Position numbers and translations under genes: made by a program. DNA of 64,000 nucleotides, taken from an uncultured Bacteroidales bacterium. Lineage in GTDB: Bacteria; Bacteroidota; Bacteroidia; Bacteroidales; F082. The notes beneath the pieces were generated by a model. That model was not told where the DNA came from. It did not search any database and saw nothing but the letters and a program-made list of their open reading frames with translations. Below, piece by piece: positions 7,640 to 16,635 of this stretch. Every line of letters starts with the position of its first letter. The stretch's first letter is position 1. The DNA lies in contig CAMZEK010000006.1 in the NCBI GenBank assembly GCA_947305795.1, forward strand, positions 20,554-84,553, written 5' to 3'.

Positions 7640-7711
7640 GGCCTAATAGTTCAAGGGATAGAACGGAAGTTTCCTAAACTTTAAATCTAGGTTCGAGTCC
7701 TAGTTGGGCTA
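7640..7711 (+). tRNA. tRNA-Arg (anticodon CCT)
   Basis: A full cloverleaf can be folded by hand. Acceptor stem GGCCTAA pairs with TTGGGCT (two G-T wobbles); D stem GTTC/GAAC; anticodon stem GAAGT/ACTTT with loop TTCCTAA, giving anticodon CCT, which reads the AGG arginine codon; four-base variable loop; T stem CTAGG/CCTAG with loop TTCGAGT. The discriminator base is A and the 3' CCA is not encoded, as is usual in Bacteroidota. It has its own promoter and terminator, so it is a single-gene transcription unit. Confidence 0.93.
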
Positions 7712-7714
7712 CAG

Positions 7715-7757
7715 AAAAAGCCCCTAACCTGCTGAAAAACAAGTTAGGGGTTTTCTG
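7715..7757 (+). terminator. Terminator of tRNA-Arg
   Basis: Stem AAAAGCCCCTAAC paired with GTTAGGGGTTTT around a short A-rich loop, followed by T-rich sequence. It starts four bases after the tRNA. Confidence 0.8.
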
Positions 7758-7773
7758 TTTGCACCAATGGTTG

Positions 7774-9366
7774 TCACTTTACTGAAACTTTTTGCTCAAA
7801 AACCTTCCCGTCAGCAGCAGTGATGCGCAGCAAATACATGCCTTCAACCCAATCGCTGACATTGATTTCATTCACGTTTTTGAAGGTCTTTACCTTTTGG
7901 CCAAGCGCATTGAAAACTTGCACTTCCTTAGACTCAAAACCTTGAATATAAAGCATTTCCGAAGCAGGATTCGGATAAACCATTACCGAGAGCACTTTTT
8001 CATTGACAGCATCGTAGCCTGTTTGGAAGATCTTGAACGGACCGCATTCTAACCAAATGCTGTCGCCAAACTCACAGACCATAGTATACTCATAATAAGT
8101 ATCCTCCTCAAGCTCTTCGAGAACGGCCTCCACATAGCCATCGGTGGTCACATCCACCTCAATCCAGTCGGTGTCGTCCAGTTTATGATACTTGAAATAA
8201 GCCCTCGCAAAATAATCGTTGCCCTCGTGAATCCAAGCAGATAACATGGCCGTGTGTGGGGTGATGTCAGATGCCTCAAAAAGCACAAAACTTGCCAAAC
8301 CATGAATGGGGTAGCCGTTGTTGGTACCGTTGTCCATCACGAAAGCATGTGCGCTCTGGTCGAGTTGGTTCTTGAACTCCTCGGTCTGCATCTCTTCGGC
8401 AGCCATGCCTGTGCCGTAACCGTTGTTACCGCTTGCCGAGGTGAGGAAGTAACAATTGGAGACTTGTATTTCGTTCTCTGCCTTAGTCGGGTCGATGGGA
8501 CTGACCATACCGAAAACACCTCCCGAAGTGCTGCCGCTGATTGATCCGACATTGTAACTGGAATAGATATTGACATTCGCCGACTCCACCGTGGCACCCA
8601 AAATGCCAGCAGAAATGCCCATCAACATGGCACTTGCCGTGACTGTTCCAGTATTATAACAATGCTGAATAAAAGCGTCTTCACGTGCAAAGCATACCAC
8701 ACCACCAGCCACAGCTGCACCCATGAAATTGGTATTGGTAACCGTTATGCTTGCCGACGACGAGCACTCAATCACGCGACCGTTTTGGACACCTGCCACA
8801 ACACCAGCAGCACCGCAGAAGTTGCCGATATTGGTCACGCTGACCGAGCCCGAGAAACAGCATCGGCTAACTACAGCATGGCCGGCGATACCACCCACCA
8901 CACCCGAGGCACCTATGCCTGTAGAATTGACCGTGCCGCTAACCGAAAGATTGCAAACGCAGCCCACTTCGCCACCAACAGCAGCAAACAAACCCGACAC
9001 ATCGGCATTAGTCTGAATCTGAAGATTCTCAACCTGATGATAGGCGCCATCGAAAAATCCAGCAAAGTAAAAACCGTTCATGTCGTAATCAACATTGCCG
9101 ATGGGTGTCCAGTTGAGATTGTTCAGGTCAAGGTCGTCCATGAGCAAAAACCGTTCTCCCTCAAAAACGCCTTGTCCCGTGGACTGGTAGCCCTCGTTGA
9201 CTTTCTCAGCGAGATAGGCCAATTGTGCCGCCGTTTCAATACGGTAAGGATTGTAATACGTGCCGTCACCTTGGGTCCATGACTCAGATGAGCCGTCCCA
9301 AACATTGGTTGCCACCACATTGAATGTCAATGCCATGACAAAGATGGAAAGGAATAATTTTTTCAT
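7774..9366 (-). CDS. T9SS-secreted protein with GLUG-like repeats
   Basis: A 530-residue secreted protein. It has a signal peptide (MKKLFLSIFVMALTFNVVAT), then WDGSSESWTQGDGTYYNPYRIETAAQLAYLAEKVNEG, the opening seen in many Bacteroidota surface proteins that carry GLUG repeats. Residues ~90-320 contain a series of glycine-rich, beta-helix-like repeats (GLFAAVGG, GVVGGIAGHAV, GAAGVVAGVQNG, AVAGGVVCFA, GISAGILGATV). A domain resembling a fibronectin type III fold covers residues ~340-440, and the last ~75 residues are a T9SS type A sorting domain (VYPNPASEMLYIQG...GMYLLRI...QKVSVK). The start at 9366 is supported by a minus-strand -7 box at 9385-9392, which excludes the ORF-track start at 9387. 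Substrate and binding partner are unknown; adhesion or glycan binding is a guess from the family. Confidence 0.82.
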   Translation of the reverse strand: MKKLFLSIFVMALTFNVVATNVWDGSSESWTQGDGTYYNPYRIETAAQLAYLAEKVNEGYQSTGQGVFEGERFLLMDDLDLNNLNWTPIGNVDYDMNGFYFAGFFDGAYHQVENLQIQTNADVSGLFAAVGGEVGCVCNLSVSGTVNSTGIGASGVVGGIAGHAVVSRCCFSGSVSVTNIGNFCGAAGVVAGVQNGRVIECSSSASITVTNTNFMGAAVAGGVVCFAREDAFIQHCYNTGTVTASAMLMGISAGILGATVESANVNIYSSYNVGSISGSTSGGVFGMVSPIDPTKAENEIQVSNCYFLTSASGNNGYGTGMAAEEMQTEEFKNQLDQSAHAFVMDNGTNNGYPIHGLASFVLFEASDITPHTAMLSAWIHEGNDYFARAYFKYHKLDDTDWIEVDVTTDGYVEAVLEELEEDTYYEYTMVCEFGDSIWLECGPFKIFQTGYDAVNEKVLSVMVYPNPASEMLYIQGFESKEVQVFNALGQKVKTFKNVNEINVSDWVEGMYLLRITAADGKVFEQKVSVK

Positions 9367-9384
9367 TTTGTTCAGTTTTTCCTG

Positions 9385-9392
9385 CAAAGTTA
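9385..9392 (-). promoter_or_regulatory. -7 box of the GLUG-repeat protein gene
   Basis: Reads TAACTTTG on the minus strand, 18 bases before the chosen ATG; it overlaps the longer ORF-track start. Confidence 0.5.
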
Positions 9393-9460
9393 AAACATTT
9401 CGACGAAAACAGCGTTATCATCCCATAAATTTGTATTTTTACCGCCTAAAATTACATTGT

Positions 9461-11782
9461 ATGAAATACTTGAAGATTTTTACCCTCATCATAACTTCGT
9501 GGTTCGTTTCGGCCAATCTCTTCGCCCAAAACGGCATTTCCATCGGCAAATGGCGCACTCATCTCCCGTATCAGAAAGTGATTGGTGTTGAGCCTATTGG
9601 GCAGAAAGTCTATGCTGCCACGGAATATGAGCTGTTCTATTATGACAAAGAAGATAACTCCATCAACATCCTGAACAAGGTGAAAGGCCTATCGGATATC
9701 GGCATCAGCACGATACGCTACAACTCGAGCCAACGTAAACTGTTTGTGGCCTACACCAACGCCAATGTCGACCTCATTTATTACGATGGCACCATCAAGA
9801 ACATGAGCGATATCAAGGACAAGACCATTATTGGTAACAAAAGTATTAATAGCGTATTTTTCGATGGCGATTTGGCTTACCTTGCCTGTGGTTTCGGTAT
9901 TGTAGTGTTCGATTTAAAGAAAGAGGAGGTAAAGGATACTTATTACATTGGGAATCAAGGTGATGCGGTAAATGTTACAGACATAGAGTTTTTCAACGGC
10001 ATGATTTATGCTTGCACGGACAATGGCGTATATCGTGCCAGGCTTGACGCACCCAATTTGGCAAACTACACCTCGTGGAGTTTTGATAATTCGTTGATCT
10101 ATCCGCATTTGGCGTATACTGAGATGGAAGTGTTCAACGGAAAACTATATCTGAACTATGACGGTGGTTTCAATGCCGACACGTTGTTTGTTTTCGATGG
10201 CAACCACTGGGGTTATTTCGATAAGCAGAGCGTGAGTCAGAAAAATGAGCTTCGCGCTTATGAGGATTGTTTTGTCGTTACCAACAAATATTCTATCAAC
10301 ATTTACGACAGGAACATGACCCAAACCATGCAGATTTATATGCCTGGCAGTAGCATTGAGCCGCTTTCGACAGCCATCGACAATGCTGGAAACTATTGGA
10401 TTGGCGATGCCAAGCGCGGTTTGATCAAGTCTGACAACGGTTGGAACAACATGGACGTGTTGCCCAACGGCCCAGCTTCGAAGAATGTATTTCAACTACA
10501 ATCATGTGGCGATCAGGTTTGGATTGCTACGGGTGGCTATGCCGCCGACTGGAGCAAGCGTTACATAAGGGACGGCGTGGCTCGATTCGATGGTTCTTGG
10601 ACGGTTTTCAATGCTGACAACATGCCCGATCTCGACAGCTATTCGGATATGGTGTGTAGTGTTACCAATCCATCTGACCCTTCAGTGACTTATGTTGGCA
10701 CATGGGGCAACGGACTTCTGAAATTCAAGGATGGCCAACTGAGCGAAGTCTACAACGCTGATAATAGCTCTCTCGATTATTGGACGTCTGACCCGTCAAA
10801 AATCCTCATCAGCGGCCTTGCTTTTGACAGCCACGGCAATCTTTGGGTGGCCAATTCAGGAGCCACCAACCTCCTCTCTGTGATGCGGCCTAATGGAACT
10901 TGGCGCTCATTCAACATGGGAGGAAGCCTTGCTGGTATTGATGTCGGCACGCTTATGGTGGACGATAACGACTACAAATGGCTCATAAGGCGTAGTGGCG
11001 ATATCATCGTATTCAACGATAATGGTACGCTTGACAATACCGCTGACGATGTGGCGAAAACCCTCAATACTGCTGCGGGCAGTGGCGGTTTGTTTGGCTC
11101 GGTGAAGAGCCTTGCCGTGGATAGAGACGGTGTCGTTTGGATTGGCACAGACAACGGCCCCTGCCTAATCAGCGACTCAAAAAAGATTTTCGACGGCTCA
11201 AACTTTGATGCCGTAGAGAAAAGGGTGCCACGCAATGATGGTACTGACCAATACGACTATCTTTTTAGCGGTTCTACAGTGCTTTCCATGGCTGTTGATG
11301 GATCAAATAATGTTTGGTTTGGTCTCGAATCGGGTGTCTATTTGGTGGCACAAGACAGAAACGCGACGCAATTGGAATATTTCAATACAGACAATAGCCC
11401 ATTGCTTGAAAACGCAGTGACCACCATGGCCATCGACAACAACGGCGAAGTGTTTTTCGGGACGAGCAGTGGGGTCATTTCTTATCGCGCCCAGTCTACA
11501 CCGCCTTCACCTGAAGTGACAGACGTTGTGGCTTATCCTAATCCCGTGCCTAAGGGTTATGAGGGTTATGTGGGCATCAAGGGACTGACTGCCAATACGC
11601 TGGTTCGTATTACCACGGTTGATGGCGCATTTGTCACTCAACTCATGTCAGAAGGCGGCCAAGCTGTTTGGGACTGTACTACCGTTGACGGAAAGAAAGT
11701 CAGCCCTGGTGTCTACCTGATTTTCACCAGCACCAAGGATGGTAAAAACAAGTTTGCCACAAAGATACTCGTCCTAAACTGA
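9461..11782 (+). CDS. porZ: Type IX secretion system protein PorZ
   Basis: A 773-residue protein close to the length of Porphyromonas gingivalis PorZ (about 776). It has a signal peptide (MKYLKIFTLIITSWFVSANLFAQ) and then beta-propeller repeats of the two-component-regulator type: VIGVEPIGQKVYAATEYELFYYDKEDN, GDLAYLACGFGIVVFDLKK, GVVWIGTDNGPCLIS, NNVWFGLESGVYLV, GEVFFGTSSGVISY. The end (~residues 685-773) is an Ig-like sorting domain (VVAYPNPVPKGYEGYVGIKGL...PGVYLIFTSTKDGK..KILVL). PorZ is part of the surface attachment complex that supports PorU sortase and binds anionic LPS in P. gingivalis. The ORF-track start at 9260 lies in the opposing gene; ATG 9461 gives the signal peptide. Its stop overlaps the recO start by one base (TGATG). 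Confidence 0.88.
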   Translation: MKYLKIFTLIITSWFVSANLFAQNGISIGKWRTHLPYQKVIGVEPIGQKVYAATEYELFYYDKEDNSINILNKVKGLSDIGISTIRYNSSQRKLFVAYTNANVDLIYYDGTIKNMSDIKDKTIIGNKSINSVFFDGDLAYLACGFGIVVFDLKKEEVKDTYYIGNQGDAVNVTDIEFFNGMIYACTDNGVYRARLDAPNLANYTSWSFDNSLIYPHLAYTEMEVFNGKLYLNYDGGFNADTLFVFDGNHWGYFDKQSVSQKNELRAYEDCFVVTNKYSINIYDRNMTQTMQIYMPGSSIEPLSTAIDNAGNYWIGDAKRGLIKSDNGWNNMDVLPNGPASKNVFQLQSCGDQVWIATGGYAADWSKRYIRDGVARFDGSWTVFNADNMPDLDSYSDMVCSVTNPSDPSVTYVGTWGNGLLKFKDGQLSEVYNADNSSLDYWTSDPSKILISGLAFDSHGNLWVANSGATNLLSVMRPNGTWRSFNMGGSLAGIDVGTLMVDDNDYKWLIRRSGDIIVFNDNGTLDNTADDVAKTLNTAAGSGGLFGSVKSLAVDRDGVVWIGTDNGPCLISDSKKIFDGSNFDAVEKRVPRNDGTDQYDYLFSGSTVLSMAVDGSNNVWFGLESGVYLVAQDRNATQLEYFNTDNSPLLENAVTTMAIDNNGEVFFGTSSGVISYRAQSTPPSPEVTDVVAYPNPVPKGYEGYVGIKGLTANTLVRITTVDGAFVTQLMSEGGQAVWDCTTVDGKKVSPGVYLIFTSTKDGKNKFATKILVLN

Positions 11783-12507
11783 TGGGAAACAAGACACAAG
11801 GCATTGTCCTGCAAAGCCTTAGATATGGCGATTCAAGCCTGATTGTCAAAGTATTCACTCGTGATTTCGGCTTGCGATCGTATATGGTGAAGGGAGCCTT
11901 CAACCACAATGCAAAGAACAAGGTTGCGCTTTTCCAAAATCTGAACATTATTAGTTACGTGGAGTCCGACAAGCCCATTGTTGCGTCGTTGGGTTACTTG
12001 AAGGATGTACAGCTTACGTGCGTTTACCGAAGCCTTCCTTTTGAGATGAAGAAAAGTGCCATCGTTCTGTACACTAGCGAATTGCTTTCAAAAACCCTGG
12101 TGGGTCAGGAGCAAAATGTTCCCTTATATGACTTCGTTGTGCAGTCGTTGCAGTGGCTTGATTTGGTGGAAGCGCATTATGCTAACTTCTCTTTGTTTTT
12201 CACTTTGGAATTGACACGGCATCTTGGGTTTTATCCTCAAACAAACTGGCACTCAGGTGATTGTTTCGACATGATAGAAGGCCATTTTGTACACGGTTAT
12301 CCAATGCATCCTTATTATTTGGGGTCTGAAACGGCTGCTTTGTTTGGTAGCCTGTTGGGTAGGAGTATTGATGAAGTGTGCGCAATAAGTTTGTCTTTGC
12401 CGCAGCGACGCGAGTTGCTTGATGGCCTCATTATCTTTATGCGGCTACATGCCCCGGTAATGAAAGATTTTCATTCACATGAGGTGCTGAAAACCGTCAT
12501 GCAATAA
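11782..12507 (+). CDS. recO: DNA repair protein RecO
   Basis: RecO acts with RecF and RecR to load RecA onto single-stranded DNA during recombinational repair. The 241-residue product begins with the OB-fold part (TQGIVLQSLRYGDSSLIVKVFTRDFGLRSYMVKGAF) and continues with the helical domain (ELLSKTL..., FTLELTRHLGFYPQ...). The zinc-finger cysteines found in many RecO proteins are absent, as is usual in Bacteroidota. Its ATG overlaps the porZ stop by one base, so translation is probably coupled; this porZ-recO pairing points to co-transcription but not shared function. It is followed by a hairpin terminator. Confidence 0.92.
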   Translation: MGNKTQGIVLQSLRYGDSSLIVKVFTRDFGLRSYMVKGAFNHNAKNKVALFQNLNIISYVESDKPIVASLGYLKDVQLTCVYRSLPFEMKKSAIVLYTSELLSKTLVGQEQNVPLYDFVVQSLQWLDLVEAHYANFSLFFTLELTRHLGFYPQTNWHSGDCFDMIEGHFVHGYPMHPYYLGSETAALFGSLLGRSIDEVCAISLSLPQRRELLDGLIIFMRLHAPVMKDFHSHEVLKTVMQ

Positions 12508-12510
12508 AAA

Positions 12511-12533
12511 AAGCCGACCTTGTCTGGTCGGCT
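12511..12533 (-). terminator. Terminator between recO and the coiled-coil protein gene
   Basis: Perfect stem AAGCCGACC/GGTCGGCTT with a five-base loop. The long T run (seven T) follows on the minus strand, so it mainly ends the minus-strand gene at 12554; on the plus strand it may also act on recO. Confidence 0.75.
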
Positions 12534-12553
12534 TAAACAAGCGATTACTTTTA

Positions 12554-13468
12554 TTATCTCAGTTCAAACGAAGTCTGTCCGACGAGTTTGCCGCCTTGTT
12601 CGTAAATGTCAACGAAGTAATAGCCTGGCTGCATCTGAATGCCAGAAGGTTTGATATAATAAGCACGTACGTCTTTCTCTTTGTTGTCGTAATTGACTGA
12701 GACCTTTTCGGTGTATTGGAGCATTTCGCCGTTGGATTCAAATGCGTATTCATCACCAGTGCCTTTGCAAATGATGGCTTTGTCGGGATCGGCGATGCGA
12801 ACATAGAACAATTTGGTGCCTGCTTGAACAAGGTCGTTTTGAGCGAGTGTGAAGTCAATCTTAACGCGTTCGGTGCGATTGGCTTTGTTGGTTTGGGTTT
12901 CTTTGCTTCCGCCTTTGAAATAGACCGGATTGGCAGTCAGACTATAGATTTTTAAGGTTGAAGCCAGATTCACCTTGTTAGTCAGTTCCTCTTTTTGGCG
13001 GGTCAGGTTGGAGTTTTGCCGTTTTTCGGCTTGGTATTCCTCACGGATGCGTTCGTTTTCGGCCACCAATTCACGGTTAACGGTATAAAGCGAATCCATC
13101 TGGCGCACATATTTTTGTGAGATGGCTTGCAAAGAAGCCACTTTCTTCTTGATGCGGTTGTAGTCCCACTGCGAGTCAAGGAGCTTTTTGATTTCAACGG
13201 CGTCGGCTTGGATGATGCTGTCTTTTTCAGCCAGCTCGGCACTTAATTCGCCGTAGCTTTCCTTGAGTTCGTTATGAACACGCAACAAGCTATCGACTTC
13301 GGCCTGGAAATCAACGCGTTGCATTTCCTTTTCGGCTTCCAAATCCTTGAGGTCACTTTTTACCGAAGCCATGCGTACCAATGCAATGATGAGCGCGACA
13401 ATAGCCACAGCCAAGGCTCCCAACACAGCGTACAAGACGGTTTTGTTGTTTTTCTTCTCTGTATCCAT
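12554..13468 (-). CDS. Single-pass membrane protein with long coiled coil
   Basis: A 304-residue protein of unknown function. A polar N-terminus (MDTEKKNNK) is followed by one transmembrane helix (VLYAVLGALAVAIVALIIALV), a coiled coil from about residue 35 to 170 (heptads rich in E, K, L and Q), and a globular C-terminal domain of about 130 residues (LKIYSLTANPVYFKGGSKETQTNKANRTERVKIDF..., ending GYYFVDIYEQGGKLVGQTSFEL). That C-terminal part resembles a beta-sandwich found in Bacteroidota hypothetical proteins. Topology is probably N-in, with coiled coil and beta domain in the periplasm. The -7 box at 13493-13500 lies inside the longer ORF-track version and supports the start at 13468. It lies downstream of upxY but has its own promoter. 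Confidence 0.72.
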   Translation of the reverse strand: MDTEKKNNKTVLYAVLGALAVAIVALIIALVRMASVKSDLKDLEAEKEMQRVDFQAEVDSLLRVHNELKESYGELSAELAEKDSIIQADAVEIKKLLDSQWDYNRIKKKVASLQAISQKYVRQMDSLYTVNRELVAENERIREEYQAEKRQNSNLTRQKEELTNKVNLASTLKIYSLTANPVYFKGGSKETQTNKANRTERVKIDFTLAQNDLVQAGTKLFYVRIADPDKAIICKGTGDEYAFESNGEMLQYTEKVSVNYDNKEKDVRAYYIKPSGIQMQPGYYFVDIYEQGGKLVGQTSFELR

Positions 13469-13492
13469 ATTGTTTGTGTTTGATTTATTGTG

Positions 13493-13500
13493 CAAAAATA
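13493..13500 (-). promoter_or_regulatory. -7 box of the coiled-coil protein gene
   Basis: Reads TATTTTTG on the minus strand, 24 bases before the chosen ATG, and separates this gene from the polysaccharide operon upstream. Confidence 0.55.
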
Positions 13501-13532
13501 GTATTATTTTAAAATACAAACAATTTTGTGAC

Positions 13533-14060
13533 TTATTTTTCGACGGCTTTTTCGGTAATTGGCTCGATTTTCGTCCGGGGAATACTTACGGAGATGTATT
13601 GTCCAACAGCCTCGATATAAACTGTAAGTCGTTTTTTGTCCTTCACGGAGTGCAGTTTTCCAATGAGGCCCATCATCGGGCCAGCGGTAATCCGTACGAT
13701 TTGACCTTCTTTAAGCTCTGTATTTTTCAGGCTGGATTCTCCTTCCTCAAAATCGTCAATATAGCGTTTGATGGCGATGATTTGGTTGTCAGGAACCACA
13801 ACAGGCTTGTGTTCGAAAGTGACGAACTTCACCACGCCATAGGCATTCAAGATGGGATAGTGGTCCTTCGGGGTGGAATGCACAAAGATGTAAGACTTGA
13901 ACAGCGGTTCTTCCACTTTTTTCTTGCGATCGCTCCACTGTTTGATTCGAGTGATAAGGGGTAGAAAAGCTTCCACCCCCATATCATCAAGTTGCATCAG
14001 CACCTTTTTTTCCGAACGCGACCTGACATACAGTGCATACCAATGCTTGTCAGAATTCAT
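13533..14060 (-). CDS. UpxY-type NusG paralogue (transcription antiterminator)
   Basis: A 175-residue NusG-family protein. It begins with the NGN domain (KHWYALYVRSRSEKKVLMQLDDMGVEAFLPL...RKKKVEEPLFKSYIFVH) and ends with a KOW-type domain (ELKEGQIVRITAGPMMGLIGKLHSVKDKKRLTVYIE). In Bacteroides, UpxY proteins are specific elongation factors that stop premature termination in the 5' leader of their own capsular polysaccharide operon. They are normally the first gene of that operon. Here the gene is last: its ATG overlaps the BY-kinase stop by four bases, and no glycosyltransferase genes follow. It may therefore act elsewhere on the chromosome or feed back on the leader of gldH/wza. It is too divergent and short to be the housekeeping NusG. 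Confidence 0.85.
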   Translation of the reverse strand: MNSDKHWYALYVRSRSEKKVLMQLDDMGVEAFLPLITRIKQWSDRKKKVEEPLFKSYIFVHSTPKDHYPILNAYGVVKFVTFEHKPVVVPDNQIIAIKRYIDDFEEGESSLKNTELKEGQIVRITAGPMMGLIGKLHSVKDKKRLTVYIEAVGQYISVSIPRTKIEPITEKAVEK

Positions 14061-16588
14061 TTCTCGCTGCTGTGATGGTGGTGATGGCGGTGTTTCTTTT
14101 TCTTATCGCCTTCACTTTCATTATCTTCACCATAGTAACTTGCCGAATCTTCGTTATATCCATATTTGCCGTAGCCATAGCCGCCATAGGCATAGGCGTA
14201 ACCGCCATAACCGTATCCATATCTACGACCGCCATAACGATAGCCATAGCCTTTGGCAGCTTGGATGCCGTTCATAACGATGGCCATCTCAATACCACGA
14301 TTCTCAATGTCCTTGATAATACTGCCGAAGATGTTCTTGTTGGTATGGTTTTGACGCACGACGAACAGATTGACATCGCTATGGCGCATCAGTAAGTATG
14401 AGTCAGTAACGAGGCCCAAAGGCGGCGTATCAATGATGATATAATCGTACATTTCTCTTAGTTTCTCAAAGAGTTCGTCGCATTTCTTGGAGGCAATCAA
14501 TTCGGCGGGGTTGGGCGGAATGGGACCAGAAGTGATGATGTCGAGATTTGGAGTCTTTCTCGAAGGTTGGATGATGTTTTCCAATGGTTCCTTGTTGGAA
14601 AGGAAGGAGCTTAAACCAATGTTGTTGGTCAGGTTGAACTCTTGGAACAGCTTAGGCTTTCTCATGTCAAAGCCGAGCAGAACGGTCTTTTTGTTGTATA
14701 ATGCATAGATGGATGCTATGTTGATACTACAGAAGGTTTTTCCAATACCTTGGATGTCACCTGTGACGAGAATAGTAGTCTTTGTCTTGCCCTGGGTGAG
14801 GAACTCGACATTTGTACGTATGGAGCGGAACGACTCTGCAATAGGTGCTTTTGGCTTGTTGATGACCACGAGGGGATCTTTGTCACCTACTTGGGATATT
14901 TGTCCAATAATGGGGAACTGGGTCAATTTTTCAATGTCATTTCGGTCGCTGATGGAAACATTGAAAATCTCTTTCAAGAAAAGGTACAAGGCAGGAATCA
15001 TCAAACCAAGAATGAGGGCAATGAGATAGTTCACCGACCTTCTTGGCTTGATTAATCTGACGAGTACAAGTCGAGCTTCATCAAGGACTTCGTTGTCAGG
15101 GGTGTTGGATGCTCTAAGGATTTGGGCCTCGGCACGACGTTGCATCAGATATTTGTATGTCTCATCGCTTAAATTGAAATTACGTTGGTAGCTTAACAGT
15201 TGACGTTGCTTTTCAGGCAACACCCTCGTCTCTGACTCGATTTGTGAGATACGTTTCTCGATTTCGTTGAGACTCAATTGGGCGTTCAGTACAAGGTTAT
15301 TCACCGTTTCGAGCAAAGTTTTTTTGGTGGTGACGATCTGTTCGTTGAGCTTCACAATCTGAGGGTGTTGTTCGGTTTGGGTAAGCAATTGCGTTGCCTT
15401 GGTCTGCGACAAGGAGACAAGGTCTCTCACTAACTGGTTGAGCAAGGGGTCTGCTATACCCATTGTACTGGGAGCTGCAAGATTCTCTGGGTCATCAATT
15501 TGTACTTTAATATAATCTTGCAAGCGCTTATAAATCTTGACGTTTACTTGCATTTCCGCCCGTTCCTTGTCCAAGGCTTGTAGTCTACTATAGGCTTGAT
15601 TGGCTTGAACATCGAAGTTTGTTAGGTCGTTTTGAGTGCGAAAATCCTTCAGTTCTATTTCAGCAGCGGTCAACAATTCTTGAATATCTCCCAACTCTTT
15701 GTCAATGAACACAATAGTATTATCCGAAATCATATTTTTCTTTTCCAATCCTCTCATCACAAATTCGTACATGAGCATATTGGTGAAATCGACAATCTTT
15801 TGCTTATTGCTTCCCGTCATAGTAACAGCTACAACTGACGATTGCCTGTTAATAGTGTTAACGCTAAAACTTTTCATCTGTTTAACTAGGTCAGAATAAC
15901 TGTTGAGCCAAAAAGAGATTTTTCTACTTGGCAAAGTCTCTGGATTGCAATCGTCTTTGAGGACAACACGCAATCGGTTGTATCCTGTTTCAAACCATTC
16001 TCCTTGTTTGAACTCTTGGGTAAACTCAAAATCATATATGCTGTCATTGATATTTTCTTCTAGAATATAATCGTAAAGGGAATAGATTTTTCCATAAGCG
16101 GAGAGCGTGAAATGCTCATTATCAGAGAAAGCGATATTGTACACCAAACCTACCGCTTGTGGCACGGTGCGGTCAAATTCCACTACGAATGGTACCTCGT
16201 CTTTGTACAACTCGGAACCTGTAATTCTCCCTTTGCCATAATATGATACTTCAATACCCATTTTCTTGACCACCCGTTCAGTAAGCATATACGATTGGAG
16301 AATTGCGATTTCGTTTTCAACATTGTTTCCATTACCGGTATATATATTGGTCATAATCTCTGTTGGATCAATACCTGTACGTTGATCTTTAACAATGACA
16401 GTACCGCGAGTTTGGTACACCTTTGTTGAATAACGATTGATGACGAAACCTATAGCAAGAGCCGCAACTGCAGCTATCACAAATAAATACCAATTGTCAA
16501 GAAAAATATATGCTATTTTTTTAAAACCATCATATTGATGCTCGTCATCTTCTTGAATTGCTTTGTATGTGTAGTCGTCGTTTGCCAT
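14057..16588 (-). CDS. Wzz/BY-kinase fusion for polysaccharide export (Wzc-like)
   Basis: An 843-residue inner-membrane polysaccharide co-polymerase fused to a bacterial tyrosine kinase. Residues ~20-50 hold the first transmembrane helix and Wzz domain start, ~290-490 the periplasmic coiled coil, and ~520-540 the second transmembrane helix. The cytoplasmic kinase has Walker A (GDIQGIGKT, 610-618), Walker A' (GFDMRKP, 639-645) and Walker B (YDYIIIDTPP, 714-723). Walker A departs from the usual SxxPGEGKT but keeps GKT. The protein ends in a 65-residue low-complexity tail from 779: Tyr/Gly-rich with 15 tyrosines, then acidic, then Lys and His runs. The tyrosine cluster is the normal autophosphorylation site of BY-kinases; the Gly-Tyr alternation and His run are unusual. 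It sits between wza-like and upxY genes in one operon. Confidence 0.92.
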   Translation of the reverse strand: MANDDYTYKAIQEDDEHQYDGFKKIAYIFLDNWYLFVIAAVAALAIGFVINRYSTKVYQTRGTVIVKDQRTGIDPTEIMTNIYTGNGNNVENEIAILQSYMLTERVVKKMGIEVSYYGKGRITGSELYKDEVPFVVEFDRTVPQAVGLVYNIAFSDNEHFTLSAYGKIYSLYDYILEENINDSIYDFEFTQEFKQGEWFETGYNRLRVVLKDDCNPETLPSRKISFWLNSYSDLVKQMKSFSVNTINRQSSVVAVTMTGSNKQKIVDFTNMLMYEFVMRGLEKKNMISDNTIVFIDKELGDIQELLTAAEIELKDFRTQNDLTNFDVQANQAYSRLQALDKERAEMQVNVKIYKRLQDYIKVQIDDPENLAAPSTMGIADPLLNQLVRDLVSLSQTKATQLLTQTEQHPQIVKLNEQIVTTKKTLLETVNNLVLNAQLSLNEIEKRISQIESETRVLPEKQRQLLSYQRNFNLSDETYKYLMQRRAEAQILRASNTPDNEVLDEARLVLVRLIKPRRSVNYLIALILGLMIPALYLFLKEIFNVSISDRNDIEKLTQFPIIGQISQVGDKDPLVVINKPKAPIAESFRSIRTNVEFLTQGKTKTTILVTGDIQGIGKTFCSINIASIYALYNKKTVLLGFDMRKPKLFQEFNLTNNIGLSSFLSNKEPLENIIQPSRKTPNLDIITSGPIPPNPAELIASKKCDELFEKLREMYDYIIIDTPPLGLVTDSYLLMRHSDVNLFVVRQNHTNKNIFGSIIKDIENRGIEMAIVMNGIQAAKGYGYRYGGRRYGYGYGGYAYAYGGYGYGKYGYNEDSASYYGEDNESEGDKKKKHRHHHHHSSEK

Positions 16589-16635
16589 GATGATTTATAT
16601 TTTATTCTAGTTATTTATTTTGATTTTATTGTTTC

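Noticed and set aside
13533-14060. UpxY gene considered as the housekeeping NusG
   Set aside because: It is next to polysaccharide genes and lacks the usual secE/rplK context; sequence is more like UpxY.
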